A DNA stretch of 64,000 nt from Chitinophagaceae bacterium (GTDB lineage Bacteria; Bacteroidota; Bacteroidia; Chitinophagales; Chitinophagaceae): positions 20,948 through 84,947 of the forward strand of contig CANGBH010000004.1 of the NCBI GenBank assembly GCA_947451935.1, written 5' to 3'. Position 1 is the stretch's first letter. Each line of letters begins with the position of its first letter. The notes beneath the pieces were generated by a model, which worked only from the letters and a program-made list of their open reading frames with translations, had not been told where the DNA came from and did no database searches. Position numbers and translations under genes: made by a program. Shown piece by piece: positions 8,157 to 18,825 of the stretch.

Positions 8157-10562
8157 ATGAGAGAGTCGTCTGAAAGAAACAAAGAAATTTCAAAACCTGT
8201 TCGTGTTTTCTGGAAAGCATTCTTCTGCTTCTGGGGAGCCCTTGTTTTATTGATTCTACTTATTTATGTGGGCCTTTTTGGAAAACTCCCTTCAATACAA
8301 GAATTACAAAACCCTTCCATGATGTCTTCGTCTGAAATTTATGCAGATGATGGTACACTGATGGGGAAATTTTATCAAAAAGACAGAATTAATGTAAAAT
8401 ACCAAGATATAAATCAAAATGTCATACAAGCCCTGATTGCTACTGAAGACGAGCGTTTTTATCAGCACTCAGGAATTGATATTAAGAGCCTTCTAAGGGC
8501 CATATTTTTTCTTGGAAGCGAAGGAGGTGCAAGTACCATCACTCAACAAACTGCAAAAGCATTACTAGGTCAAGAGAGCAGAAAGAGTGTGATGCGCATG
8601 ATTGAAAAACTGAAAGAGTGGATTGTTGCAATTAGACTTGAACGGAACTTCACCAAAGAAGAGATTATTACGCTATACCTTAATATGGTAAACTATGGAG
8701 ACGAAACCTATGGCATTCGAAATGCTGCCAAAACGTACTTTCAAAAAGAACCTAGTCAACTCTCAGTAGAAGAATCAGCCGTCCTAGTAGGATTATTAAA
8801 AGGCAGCACACGCTATAATCCACGAAGAAACCCCAAAGCGGCCATGGCAAGACGCAACACGGTACTAGAACAAATGGTTAGAAATAATTTTCTAGATGAA
8901 GCAAAGGCAAAGTCGCTCAAAATACAGCCCATTGAATTAAAATACTTGAAGCTTGACGAAAATTCTGGGATGGCGCCATATCTCAGGGAGGTAATGAGAG
9001 AAGATATTAAAAATTGGTGTAAGGAAAACATAAACCCAAACACGGGTGAACCCTACAATATTTATAAAGATGGTTTGAAAATTTATACGACTATCAACCC
9101 AAGGATGCAAGAGTACGCAGAGATAGCGGTTTACAGACATATGCAAAACCTACAAAAGGTTTTCAACTCTCAACAGAACATTAAAGATGGCTCTGTTTGG
9201 AAAAGTAAAGAGGGAAAAATTGTACTAGAAAACAGCATCAGGCAAACCGATCGATGGAAAAACATGAAAGAAGATGGAGTGGATGAACAGGAAATAAGGA
9301 AATCATTTACGGAGCCTGTCAACATGAAAATTTTCGCTTGGAACGAAAAACGAGAAAAAGACACCATCATGAGTCCACTCGATTCAATTCGTTACCATAA
9401 GCAAATCATGCAGATTGGACTGCTGTCAGTCGATCCGATGACAGGTGAAATTAAAGCATGGGTTGGAGGTAGCAATTTCAAACGATTTAAATTCGACCAT
9501 ACAAATTTCAAAACCAAACGACAAGTTGGATCAACTTTTAAACCTATTCTATATACTCTAGGAGTCAAAAACGGATTTAAACCAGAAACCATTCTCCCCA
9601 ATGGTCCAATAAACATGGGCGGAAAGATGATTACAGGAAACGGTGGCCCTATGGCCATTTGTTTGGCCTTCTCACAAAATCCAGGTGCGGTTTATTTAAT
9701 AAATAACTTGGGAGTTGATAAAACCATATCCTTTGCCAAAGAATGTGGAATCAGAACGCCAATCCCCCCTTATCCATCAATTGCCTTGGGATCAGCTGAT
9801 CTTTCTCTATTTGAAATGGTTCAAGCATATACCATGTTCCCTGGTAGAGGTTTTAATGTAAAACCTTATTTCATAAGTCGCATTGAAGATAGAAATGGAA
9901 ATGTGCTCGTTAACTTTAGAACAGAAACCAAAGAGGTGATTAGCGAAACGGAAGCATATATTATGACCACGATGCTACAAGGCGTTGTTAATTTTGGCAC
10001 AGGCCGAGCTATGCGTGGGGCTTATGGTATATCGAGTGAGGTAGCTGGAAAAACTGGTACTACAAATGATAATGCAGATGGATGGTTTATAGGATTCAGT
10101 CCACAACTACTTTCAGGTGTATGGGTTGGATGCGACGACCCCTTCTTAAAAATGCTTTATACTTCAGGTGGGTCACAAATGGCAATGCCAGCATGGGCCT
10201 ATTACTACCAACAAGTCTTCAAAGACAAAAGTCTTAACATTGATCCTTTAGCAAGATTCATTGCTCCTGCCAGTATGCAAAATGACATCCTATTCGACTA
10301 CAATCAAATAAACAAAACTGATGAATCTTTTCCATCAGAAGGAATACCTATTGATGGAAAAGCAATTGAAATACCCATCAGTGATGGATCAGAAAAAATA
10401 GTAACAGAATCTCAAAAATTTGAAGACCCGAACCAAGATGTAGATTTAGAAAAAAACAATCCCAATTCGAATAAAGAACCAGAAGTGCAGCTGAATAGCG
10501 ACACTACTAAAAAAAGACGAAGCGGATTCATTAAAAGAATGTTCAAACGTAAGGATCAATAG
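8157..10562 (+). CDS. Bifunctional penicillin-binding protein 1A (transglycosylase/transpeptidase)
   Basis: GT51 ATEDERFYQHSGID and GGASTITQQTAK; transpeptidase SXXK (GSTFKP), SQN, KTGTT. Confidence 0.96.
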   Translation: MRESSERNKEISKPVRVFWKAFFCFWGALVLLILLIYVGLFGKLPSIQELQNPSMMSSSEIYADDGTLMGKFYQKDRINVKYQDINQNVIQALIATEDERFYQHSGIDIKSLLRAIFFLGSEGGASTITQQTAKALLGQESRKSVMRMIEKLKEWIVAIRLERNFTKEEIITLYLNMVNYGDETYGIRNAAKTYFQKEPSQLSVEESAVLVGLLKGSTRYNPRRNPKAAMARRNTVLEQMVRNNFLDEAKAKSLKIQPIELKYLKLDENSGMAPYLREVMREDIKNWCKENINPNTGEPYNIYKDGLKIYTTINPRMQEYAEIAVYRHMQNLQKVFNSQQNIKDGSVWKSKEGKIVLENSIRQTDRWKNMKEDGVDEQEIRKSFTEPVNMKIFAWNEKREKDTIMSPLDSIRYHKQIMQIGLLSVDPMTGEIKAWVGGSNFKRFKFDHTNFKTKRQVGSTFKPILYTLGVKNGFKPETILPNGPINMGGKMITGNGGPMAICLAFSQNPGAVYLINNLGVDKTISFAKECGIRTPIPPYPSIALGSADLSLFEMVQAYTMFPGRGFNVKPYFISRIEDRNGNVLVNFRTETKEVISETEAYIMTTMLQGVVNFGTGRAMRGAYGISSEVAGKTGTTNDNADGWFIGFSPQLLSGVWVGCDDPFLKMLYTSGGSQMAMPAWAYYYQQVFKDKSLNIDPLARFIAPASMQNDILFDYNQINKTDESFPSEGIPIDGKAIEIPISDGSEKIVTESQKFEDPNQDVDLEKNNPNSNKEPEVQLNSDTTKKRRSGFIKRMFKRKDQ

Positions 10563-10670
10563 AAACCGCTTAATCTAATAACAAATTCTCAATTTGTTCT
10601 TTTAGCAGAGTCATTGCATGTTGAAATTGTTTAATTATCTTCAAAATCAATTACAACAAAACACAATAAA

Positions 10671-11477
10671 ATGCTGAAGGAGAAAATAAAAGCCGGTCAA
10701 CTGATTTACGGAACTGGTTATACTGCACTGACGCACGCATGGGCATCAAGCCTGAAAAAAGCAGATCTCGATTTTGCATTTATCGATACTGAGCATATTT
10801 CAATGAATCGGGCAGAAATGGCCAGAACATGTGAGCTATTAAAAGCAATAGGAATTGCCCCTATCGTAAGAATTTCATACGCAGACCCAAACCTAGCCTC
10901 CATGGCAGTTGATGCCGGAGCTATTGGTATTGTTGCACCCTACATAGAATCAGCTGATCAAGCAAAGCAATTAGTAGGTGCAGTAAAATTTAAACCACTC
11001 AAAGGCTATACGCTGAATCAACTCATAAACGGAATCGAGAAACCAACTGAAAAACTTGCCTCGTATTTAAATAATTTAAGCAAAGATCTTCTCTGTATTG
11101 CCAATATTGAAAGTGTAAAAGCAATGGAAAACCTAGACTCAATTCTGTCTGTAGAAGGCCTAGATGCAGTATTCATAGGCCCCCATGATCTTTCTGTCAG
11201 CCTTGGCGTGCCGGAAGAATACGACAACCCGCTATTCGAAGATGCTGTAAAAAAAATCATACAAAAAACAAGAAAAAAAGGACTAGCCATAGGAATTCAC
11301 TTTTCACAATCACCAGAAAGACAAATCAAATGGGTCAATGAAGGGGCTAATATAATTCTACATAGTTTCGATATTGCTCTATTTACTCAGAAATTAATTC
11401 AGGACATACAATCAATTAGAAAAGGAACGGGCGATACCGCATCCAGAATAATAAATAATGAAAACATAATTATATAA
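10671..11477 (+). CDS. HpcH/HpaI family aldolase (2-keto-3-deoxy-sugar-acid type)
   Basis: FAFIDTEHISMN, IVRISYADPNLASMAVDAGAIGIVAPYIESADQAKQLV, AVFIGPHDLSVSLG. Confidence 0.9.
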   Translation: MLKEKIKAGQLIYGTGYTALTHAWASSLKKADLDFAFIDTEHISMNRAEMARTCELLKAIGIAPIVRISYADPNLASMAVDAGAIGIVAPYIESADQAKQLVGAVKFKPLKGYTLNQLINGIEKPTEKLASYLNNLSKDLLCIANIESVKAMENLDSILSVEGLDAVFIGPHDLSVSLGVPEEYDNPLFEDAVKKIIQKTRKKGLAIGIHFSQSPERQIKWVNEGANIILHSFDIALFTQKLIQDIQSIRKGTGDTASRIINNENIII

Positions 11478-11530
11478 TCGAGAATCTTATTCCACCTTTT
11501 TTACATTACTATAAAACCACAATAACTTAT

Positions 11531-13897
11531 ATGGTTACTAAATATTCTAAACAGCTTAGTCTTATTATCGTATTTTTTTTCTTCATTACATCATCGATAT
11601 CTGCACAAGAAATAATTTTAAAGAATGTCACGATAGTCCAAGATAAAAAGAATATTACTCCACAAGAATTGGCCGCTGCATCTCTTTTGTTGGATGAAAT
11701 ATCGAATCGAATTGGAATTAAATTTAAAAACGCAGACCAACTACCTAAGTCTGGCGATATTATCTTGCTTAGAAAAAAGAGCACAACGAATACAATTGGA
11801 ATCACACTTCCTCTTGCCCCATTTATAGAAAATAAGCCAGAGTCTTACAGAATAATAAATCTTAAAGCATCTAGTCGTAATATTATCTTGATTGAAGGTG
11901 CTGATGAGCGCGGACTGCTTTTCGGCATAGGAAAATTCCTAAGGATAATAAAATACAAAGCAGGGGCATTTGGCCTATCTGAATCTATTTCAATTTCATC
12001 AACCCCAGACAAATCAATACGTGGACACCAATTAGGATATAGAAATACGGCTAATTCATATGATGGGTGGACAAAAAAACAATTTGAACAATACATCAAA
12101 GACCTCATTGTCTTTGGAACAAATAGCATTGAATCTATTCCCATTTTTGACGAAAAACAAAGTCCACACTTCAAGGTTGATCCGATGGAAATGAATGCAT
12201 ACATAAGTTCACTCTGTAAAAAATACGGATTGGATTATTGGATGTGGATTCCCGCACAATTCGACCTCGCTGACCAAGCTTTGAGAAAGACCTATCTTGA
12301 ACAATTTGAAAAAATATGCCAACAATCAGAAACCATTACTGGTGTATTTTTCCCAGGAGGTGATCCGGGTGATAACCCACCAGAAAAGGTATTACCTCTA
12401 CTTAAAGACTTGTACACCATCTTAATCAAATATCATCCACAAGGTAACACTTGGCTTTCTTTGCAAGGATTTACACCTGCACAATGTCAGGTAACCTATA
12501 AATACATACAAGAAAATAAACCGATTTGGCTTGGAGGATTAATCACTGGACCAAGTAGTCCAACCGCTGCAGAAACTAGACCAGTCCTTCCAAAACAATA
12601 CAAACTCCGCCATTACCCAGACCTCACCCATAATGTGCGCTGTGAATTTGAAATCCCTTGGTGGGATCCTGCATTCAACTTAACTCTAGGTAGAGAGGCG
12701 GTTAACCCAAGACCATTCCATTACGGAGCTATATATAATTCAATCGAATCATATATAGATGGATTTCTCTCTTATTCAGATGGTGTTCATGACGATGTAA
12801 ATAAAATTATTTGGACAGTAAAAAGTTGGGATAAGAATACAGGAGAAAGAGAAATACTCAAAGAGTATAGTAACTATTTTTTCGGAAGTGCTTTAGCAGA
12901 AAATGCTGCCGATGGAATTATAGCGCTTGAAAATAATTGGCAAGGACCTATTCTAGCGAATGGCGGAATTTATAGCACATTGGAAACATGGAAAATACTT
13001 GAAGCCAAAAATCCATTGTTGCAAAAAAATTGGCGCTGGCAAATGAATCTACTCAGAGCCTATTACGACGAATACACCCGCAAACGATTCATCTATGAAA
13101 CGACTTTGGAAAAGGAAACAGTTGCCGTGTTAAGTAATTCAGAGAAGATAGGCAGTGGCAAGGCAATAGATTCAGCACTTTCAATCTTATCAAAAGCAAC
13201 ACAAAAGCCTATTTTACCCCAAGTACACAAACGTATAATTGATCTTTGTGAAGCATTATACCAGTCAATTAATCTACAAACCAGTGTGCCAAAATATAAG
13301 GCATCAGGATCTGAAAGAGGCGCTGTATTGGACTTCTTAGATAGACCATTGAATAACATATGGTGGTATGAAGATGAATTTAAAAAACTCGAAGGGAAAT
13401 CAGAAGTTGAAAAAACAACGAGACTTAAATTAATGGCAAACTGGGAAAACCCATCACCAGGAAGCTTTTATGATGAGGTGGGAAATATAGGCAAGTCAAT
13501 CCATGAAATGAAAGGTGAAGACTGGAGAATGGATCCAACACTTAAGAAAAATTTGAATCCTGGATACGATTTTGCAAACAACGGATTTAGCAGAAGACGC
13601 TTATCATGGTTAACCAATATGCGTTGGCCATCTAAAATGGAGTATACTCAAATTGATACTAATGCAGAATATATAATCCGAATTAATGGTCAAGGAGACT
13701 CTTTCATTAACGTTAACGGACAAAAAGTTTCACCCTCTGTTTATAGCAAAAAAATCGGAGAATTCAAGGAATTCCCCATTCCAAAAGAGCTATATAAAAA
13801 CGGATCGATAACTATTACCTGGGATAATATCAATGAAGATAACATGAATTGGAGAGAACAGTCGAATGTTAATGAAGTTTGGCTGATCAAACAATAG
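11531..13897 (+). CDS. Secreted glycoside-hydrolase-like protein (alpha-glucuronidase/GH67- or GH20-like architecture)
   Basis: Signal peptide; N-terminal alpha/beta domain (ERGLLFGIGKFLRII), then barrel-like region (TKKQFEQYIKDLIVFGTNSIESIPIFDE, YWMWIPAQFDL, GVFFPGGDPGDNPPEKVLPLL); exact family not certain. Confidence 0.6.
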   Translation: MVTKYSKQLSLIIVFFFFITSSISAQEIILKNVTIVQDKKNITPQELAAASLLLDEISNRIGIKFKNADQLPKSGDIILLRKKSTTNTIGITLPLAPFIENKPESYRIINLKASSRNIILIEGADERGLLFGIGKFLRIIKYKAGAFGLSESISISSTPDKSIRGHQLGYRNTANSYDGWTKKQFEQYIKDLIVFGTNSIESIPIFDEKQSPHFKVDPMEMNAYISSLCKKYGLDYWMWIPAQFDLADQALRKTYLEQFEKICQQSETITGVFFPGGDPGDNPPEKVLPLLKDLYTILIKYHPQGNTWLSLQGFTPAQCQVTYKYIQENKPIWLGGLITGPSSPTAAETRPVLPKQYKLRHYPDLTHNVRCEFEIPWWDPAFNLTLGREAVNPRPFHYGAIYNSIESYIDGFLSYSDGVHDDVNKIIWTVKSWDKNTGEREILKEYSNYFFGSALAENAADGIIALENNWQGPILANGGIYSTLETWKILEAKNPLLQKNWRWQMNLLRAYYDEYTRKRFIYETTLEKETVAVLSNSEKIGSGKAIDSALSILSKATQKPILPQVHKRIIDLCEALYQSINLQTSVPKYKASGSERGAVLDFLDRPLNNIWWYEDEFKKLEGKSEVEKTTRLKLMANWENPSPGSFYDEVGNIGKSIHEMKGEDWRMDPTLKKNLNPGYDFANNGFSRRRLSWLTNMRWPSKMEYTQIDTNAEYIIRINGQGDSFINVNGQKVSPSVYSKKIGEFKEFPIPKELYKNGSITITWDNINEDNMNWREQSNVNEVWLIKQ

Positions 13898-13928
13898 AGA
13901 TAATGAGTGATTGGCTAATTAAACTATA

Positions 13929-14336
13929 CTAACGCAGGCGCTCCACCTTAACCTTGGTAACACCTCGCTTAGATAACCCAATCTTTCTAGCAGCAGACTT
14001 AGAAAGGTCAACTAATCTTGCATTACGATGATGCAACCGATCATTGACCTTTACAATTACAGAACGTTGATTTGATAAATTAGTCACCCGAACTCTTGTA
14101 CCCATTGGATATGTATTGTGAGCACAGGTCATTTTTTTCTGACTAAATCTTTCCCCGCTAGCTGTTTTCCTCCCCTCAAATTTGTCAGCATAAAAACTAG
14201 CAAACCCAACCGCAACATTAACACGCTTTGCGTGCCGATAGTTAACCCTCCCTTGTGAATATGACGCTACTTGTGTCAACAACATCAATGTTGTTACGAA
14301 TAGGAATAAGCATATGCGTGAATAATTCAATCTCAT
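13929..14336 (-). CDS. RlpA-like double-psi beta-barrel protein (septal ring lytic transglycosylase family)
   Basis: ASFYADKFEGRKTASGERFSQKKMTCAHNTYPMGTRVRVTNLSNQRSVIVKVNDRLHHRNARLVDLSKSAARKIG. Confidence 0.9.
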   Translation of the reverse strand: MRLNYSRICLFLFVTTLMLLTQVASYSQGRVNYRHAKRVNVAVGFASFYADKFEGRKTASGERFSQKKMTCAHNTYPMGTRVRVTNLSNQRSVIVKVNDRLHHRNARLVDLSKSAARKIGLSKRGVTKVKVERLR

Positions 14337-14636
14337 TTAATATTATCTAGATAGCGTACGAAGTTATCAAAGTTGTATGACAGCAAATAGTTAAAGTATA
14401 GAATATTGATTTTCAGTATATTATATGGGAAAACGAACAACATAACAGAAGCACAATCTCGGAAAATTTTCAGCAAAAACTCCATCTACTATACATGAAA
14501 AGCTAAAACAACCAATATGGATATTTAAAATCATTAAGCAGCTAAATCTATCCTCCAAATAAAGCATGGTATACTTGAATTTCAAAGGCAATCTCATTAT
14601 CTTAGACATCATTACATCGGTGAACTGACAGTTATT

Positions 14637-15344
14637 ATGTTGAAATATATTTTTTCTCTTTTTTCTATAGGATACATGCTTACATCAACTGGACAAACAA
14701 GTGTAGAACAGACTATTAAGATCACATCAAATATCAGCACATTAAAGCAGGATATTTCTGCTGACCCAAGTCTCGAAATGATTGAACTGCGAAAATATAT
14801 TCCAACAATTGAATATGACCTTAAATATGCCTCTACGGACAACTTTACAAAAGTTAGGCTTTACCCTAGAGGATTAAGTTCCACTTTTATGCGTAAAGAA
14901 GCTGCTGAAAGATTGGCAAAAGTTAGCAATGAGTTAGCACAAAATGGAATTAGGATAAAAGTGTGGGACGCCTATAGGCCCTATGCTGTTACAGAACAAT
15001 TCTGGGATCTTATCCACGACGAACGATATGTAGCCAATCCATCCAAAGGAAGTGGCCATAACAGAGGCATTGCAATCGACTTAACTCTAATCAACATCAA
15101 AACTGGAAAAGAATTAGATATGCCAACACAATTTGATGATTTTTCAGAAGGTGCACATCATGGATATATGAAGCTATCTCCTGAAAAAATAAAGAATAGA
15201 GAATTTCTTAGGGAAATCATGGAAAAAAATGGCTTCTTAAAATTTGACACAGAATGGTGGCACTACTATTTGCCTAACGGAGACAAATACAATGTATTGA
15301 ATATCCCATTTGATAAATTAAAACAATATGCTACTTCAAGATAA
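14637..15344 (+). CDS. D-alanyl-D-alanine dipeptidase (VanX/DdpX, M15D)
   Basis: VWDAYRPYAVTEQFW, SGHNRGIAIDLTL (SxHxxGxAxD), EWWHYYL. Confidence 0.93.
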   Translation: MLKYIFSLFSIGYMLTSTGQTSVEQTIKITSNISTLKQDISADPSLEMIELRKYIPTIEYDLKYASTDNFTKVRLYPRGLSSTFMRKEAAERLAKVSNELAQNGIRIKVWDAYRPYAVTEQFWDLIHDERYVANPSKGSGHNRGIAIDLTLINIKTGKELDMPTQFDDFSEGAHHGYMKLSPEKIKNREFLREIMEKNGFLKFDTEWWHYYLPNGDKYNVLNIPFDKLKQYATSR

Positions 15345-16107
15345 AAAAATTGTAATCATAGGAGGCACAAGTGGCATCGGACTTGCAGCAGCGAATTACT
15401 TTATTAGCCAAGGTGCTCAACTTATTTCAGTGGGCAAAAAAGATTCTGAAAACGCTGACATCAGCTCTAATCAACAAAACAACCATATTATATTTGCGGA
15501 CGCAACAAATGAAACTGTTGCAGAAGATTCTATAAAATATTGTATACAAAAATACAATGGCTTTGATGGATTATTGCATGTTGCAGGAGGTAGCGGGAGA
15601 AGCTTTGGTGATGGACCATTGCACGAGATGATTGTTGAGGCTTGGGATAAAACATTAACACTAAATCTAACCAGTGTAATGCTCTCTAATAAAGCAGCGA
15701 TCAATGCATTTCTTCAATTGGAAAAAGGTGGTGCAATCGTGAACATATCCTCTGTGCTAGCCAACCAACCTGCTCCGCATTTTTTCTCAACTCATGCCTA
15801 CAGCACAGCAAAAGCATCCATCATAGCACTTAGTCATACTGCAGCTGCCTATTACGCAAAGGACAATATCCGAATCAATGTTATCTCACCAGGACTAGTA
15901 GAAAGCCCTATGTCTAAAAGAGCATTAAGCAATGAAAAAATAATGGAATACATCAAAATAAAACAACCGTTAGAAGGGGGAAGAATAGGTCAACCTGAAG
16001 ACTTAACAGGTATGGCTGCATTGATGTTATCAGATCAAGGAAATTTTATAACAGGACAAAACATTTCGATAGATGGAGGTTGGTCGGTAAGCGAAGGACA
16101 ATACTAA
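15328..16107 (+). CDS. SDR family oxidoreductase
   Basis: GGTSGIGLAAANYF, NISSV, YSTAKAS, IRINVISPGLVESPMS; overlaps previous gene by 17 bp. Confidence 0.93.
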   Translation: MLLQDKKIVIIGGTSGIGLAAANYFISQGAQLISVGKKDSENADISSNQQNNHIIFADATNETVAEDSIKYCIQKYNGFDGLLHVAGGSGRSFGDGPLHEMIVEAWDKTLTLNLTSVMLSNKAAINAFLQLEKGGAIVNISSVLANQPAPHFFSTHAYSTAKASIIALSHTAAAYYAKDNIRINVISPGLVESPMSKRALSNEKIMEYIKIKQPLEGGRIGQPEDLTGMAALMLSDQGNFITGQNISIDGGWSVSEGQY

Positions 16108-16110
16108 GAC

Positions 16111-17010
16111 ATGAAATCAGTAACAAAAGCAATTGGTATAGATTTAGGAGGAACTCGCGTAAAAGCAGTGTTAGTTGATGACACTGGCAATACATTACAG
16201 GAGGTCATTTTGCCAACAGTTGACCAACATGGTCAATGGAAAGAGAGTGTAAAATCGGCGTTCAACCAACTCAACGAACATGTCATGGAAAGCGAATGTT
16301 ACATTGGGCTTTCCGCCCCAGGAATTCCAGACAAAAACAATAGATGCATTCAATACATGCCAGGAAGGCTTCATGGAATTGAAGGGTTTAATTGGAGTGA
16401 ATTTTTAGGTCGCGAAGTATTTGTTATAAATGATGCAGTTGCAGCGCTTTCAGCAGAAGCCCATTTCGGTGCAGCTAAAAACTGCAATGATGCCGTTATC
16501 ATTACCATTGGCACAGGGGTTGGAGGCGCGTTGTTGATTAATGGGAAAATATACCAAGGAGCATTTCAAAAAGCAGGACATATTGGTCACATGTCAATCA
16601 ATGTTGATGGCGAACCAGATATCTGTGGAATGCCTGGTAGCCTTGAAGAAGCCATTGGAAATTATTCAATCCAAAAAAGATCAGACGGTAAATTTTCTGA
16701 TACTGCCGAACTCATAGTAGCGATGAATAACGATGATGCATTTGCGAAAAGCATATGGATGAAATCTATGAAAGCGCTTGCAGTTGCTATTGCATCACTT
16801 GGTAACATTTTATCTCCCGAAAAAATCATTCTTGCAGGAGGGATTACAAAGGCTGGAAGCATATTAATTGATCCATTAGAAAAATATATCAACGAATACG
16901 ATTGGCGCATTGGCGAAAATCACATGCAAATAGAAATAGCACAATTCGGCGAACAAGCAGGCGCAATGGGCGCTGCGGCATTTTCATTTTTAGCACATAA
17001 AAACAATTGA
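16111..17010 (+). CDS. ROK family sugar kinase
   Basis: IGIDLGGTRVKAVLVD, VINDAVAALSAEAHFGAAK, IGTGVGGALLINGKI; GHIGHMSI; partial Cys signature (CGMPGSLE). Confidence 0.9.
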   Translation: MKSVTKAIGIDLGGTRVKAVLVDDTGNTLQEVILPTVDQHGQWKESVKSAFNQLNEHVMESECYIGLSAPGIPDKNNRCIQYMPGRLHGIEGFNWSEFLGREVFVINDAVAALSAEAHFGAAKNCNDAVIITIGTGVGGALLINGKIYQGAFQKAGHIGHMSINVDGEPDICGMPGSLEEAIGNYSIQKRSDGKFSDTAELIVAMNNDDAFAKSIWMKSMKALAVAIASLGNILSPEKIILAGGITKAGSILIDPLEKYINEYDWRIGENHMQIEIAQFGEQAGAMGAAAFSFLAHKNN

Positions 17011-17789
17011 TGATGAGTGAAATAAAAGAATATATCAACAAGGGCAGATTGATTTGTGACCGAATCGAAGCACAAGAAAAAGAAATCATGTTGGCAGCAG
17101 AATGGTTTGCCCAATCTATACTTGCTGGCAGAATGGTTCATGTGTTTGGTTCAGGCCACAGTAGAATAATGGTTGAAGAAATGTGGCCACGTTATGGCTC
17201 CTTTCCAGGATTCAATCCAATTGTTGAGCTTTCCCTAACCTTCCACAACTTAGTTGTAGGTGCTAACGGACAAAGACAAGCTATGTTTTTGGAAAATGTT
17301 AGCGGTCTCGCAGATCGAATATTGAGAAACTTTGTGTTAACCGATCAAGATACCGCTTTGATTATCTCTTCAGGAGGAACCAATATCGTACCCATTGAAA
17401 TGGCTGAGGGATTCAAAAGAAATAATATTAAAGTAGTAAGCATCATCTCAACACAACACGCAGAAGCAAGTCAGAGCAAACGAAAAGATGGCATAAAACT
17501 AGGCGATGTATCTGATTTAATACTGGATACTGGAGCACCAAAAGGTGATTCTATGATTCATATTGAAGGATTAGAAACGCCAGTTTCTCCCGGCTCATCA
17601 CTCGGTGGAATTCTTTTAATCAATTCAATCAAAGCAAAGATTGCATCGATTTTAACCAAGGCTGGGCATCCACCTACTGTACTGACTGCAACAAATATAG
17701 TAGGAGAAAAAAAGGCAACAGAACTTTTTGAAAAAGCCTACGACGAACACGCAATACGATTATCTAAACTATATCAATTCAAACAATAA
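17007..17789 (+). CDS. SIS-domain sugar isomerase-like protein (YckJ/UPF0309-like)
   Basis: VHVFGSGHSRIMVEEMWPRYGSF, ALIISSGGTNIVPIEMAEGFKRNNIKVVSIIS; overlaps the ROK gene by 4 bp. Confidence 0.85.
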   Translation: MMMSEIKEYINKGRLICDRIEAQEKEIMLAAEWFAQSILAGRMVHVFGSGHSRIMVEEMWPRYGSFPGFNPIVELSLTFHNLVVGANGQRQAMFLENVSGLADRILRNFVLTDQDTALIISSGGTNIVPIEMAEGFKRNNIKVVSIISTQHAEASQSKRKDGIKLGDVSDLILDTGAPKGDSMIHIEGLETPVSPGSSLGGILLINSIKAKIASILTKAGHPPTVLTATNIVGEKKATELFEKAYDEHAIRLSKLYQFKQ

Positions 17790-17796
17790 CAAAACG

Positions 17797-18816
17797 ATGC
17801 AACCCATTCCCATTCGCACAACAGTTGTAGGAAGTTACCCATTTCCAGGTTGGCTAGAATATGCTACACAAAACCTAAATTCATTTGGTGCTGCAGACAT
17901 TGAAGAAATGGCTGAAGATGCTGTAATTGCAGCTATTCACGACCAAGTGAAAGCAGGATTAGATGTCATAACTGATGGAGAACAGACTCGATTCGACTTC
18001 AATCTTTCCTTCTATGGATTTATCACAGGCATTCAACCGAATCATACTGAAACAAGAAAATTCGGTCCACCTGCTCATGATCAACGTGGAAAACATAGCA
18101 TAACATCAAGTTTAGTTGCTCCTAATGGACTAGGGTCCATCAAAGAATACCACAGATTAAAAAGACTTGCGCCTGCTGGACCAACATTGAAAATGAGTCT
18201 ACCCGGCCCATATACACTCAGTGGACGATTATTACCAAACGAACAATACAAAGACCGATGGGAAATTACGGAAGCACTTATTCCTATCATTCAAAAAGAA
18301 CTAATAGCATTAGTGGCTGCAGGGTGTACAGAAATCACACTAGATGAGCCTTCAATGAGCTGCTACGCATACAAAGAGGACACAAAGCGTTTTGTATCCA
18401 TCTTCAATGAAACAGTATCTGTTATAAAAGATAAATGCAGGCTTTCCACTCACCTATGCTTTGGAAACTTCAAAGGAAGACCTGTTGGCTATAGAAGCTT
18501 AAAGCCGATGCTTCCTGATTTCCTTGACATGAACGTAAATGAAATTCATATCGAAATGGCCAACAGAGAATTTGCAGAGATAGAACTATTGGCAAACTTC
18601 GCAGAAAAAATGGATGTGTCAGTTGGTATAATAGATGTCAAGAATTATTACATTGAATCGGTAGAAGACGTAAAAGAAAGAATTAAAAAATGTCTGCAAT
18701 ATGTTCCTGCTGAAAAGCTATCTGTTGCTCCAGACTGTGGCTTAAGCCAAACAGCACGATGGGCATCAAAACAAAAGTTGATCAACATGGTAGAAGGTGC
18801 AAAACAAATGCGATGA
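17797..18816 (+). CDS. Cobalamin-independent methionine synthase (MetE C-terminal)-like protein
   Basis: DVITDGEQTRFDF, Zn-ligand-type motifs STHLCFGNF (HxC), EIHIEMANREFAE, VAPDCGLSQTAR; ATG 17797 chosen over the longer ORF. Confidence 0.85.
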   Translation: MQPIPIRTTVVGSYPFPGWLEYATQNLNSFGAADIEEMAEDAVIAAIHDQVKAGLDVITDGEQTRFDFNLSFYGFITGIQPNHTETRKFGPPAHDQRGKHSITSSLVAPNGLGSIKEYHRLKRLAPAGPTLKMSLPGPYTLSGRLLPNEQYKDRWEITEALIPIIQKELIALVAAGCTEITLDEPSMSCYAYKEDTKRFVSIFNETVSVIKDKCRLSTHLCFGNFKGRPVGYRSLKPMLPDFLDMNVNEIHIEMANREFAEIELLANFAEKMDVSVGIIDVKNYYIESVEDVKERIKKCLQYVPAEKLSVAPDCGLSQTARWASKQKLINMVEGAKQMR

Positions 18817-18825
18817 AAAATTGAT

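Noticed and set aside
14354-14367. loxP-like ACGAAGTTAT sequence
   Set aside because: Only a single partial arm with no inverted partner or recombinase gene; consistent with chance.
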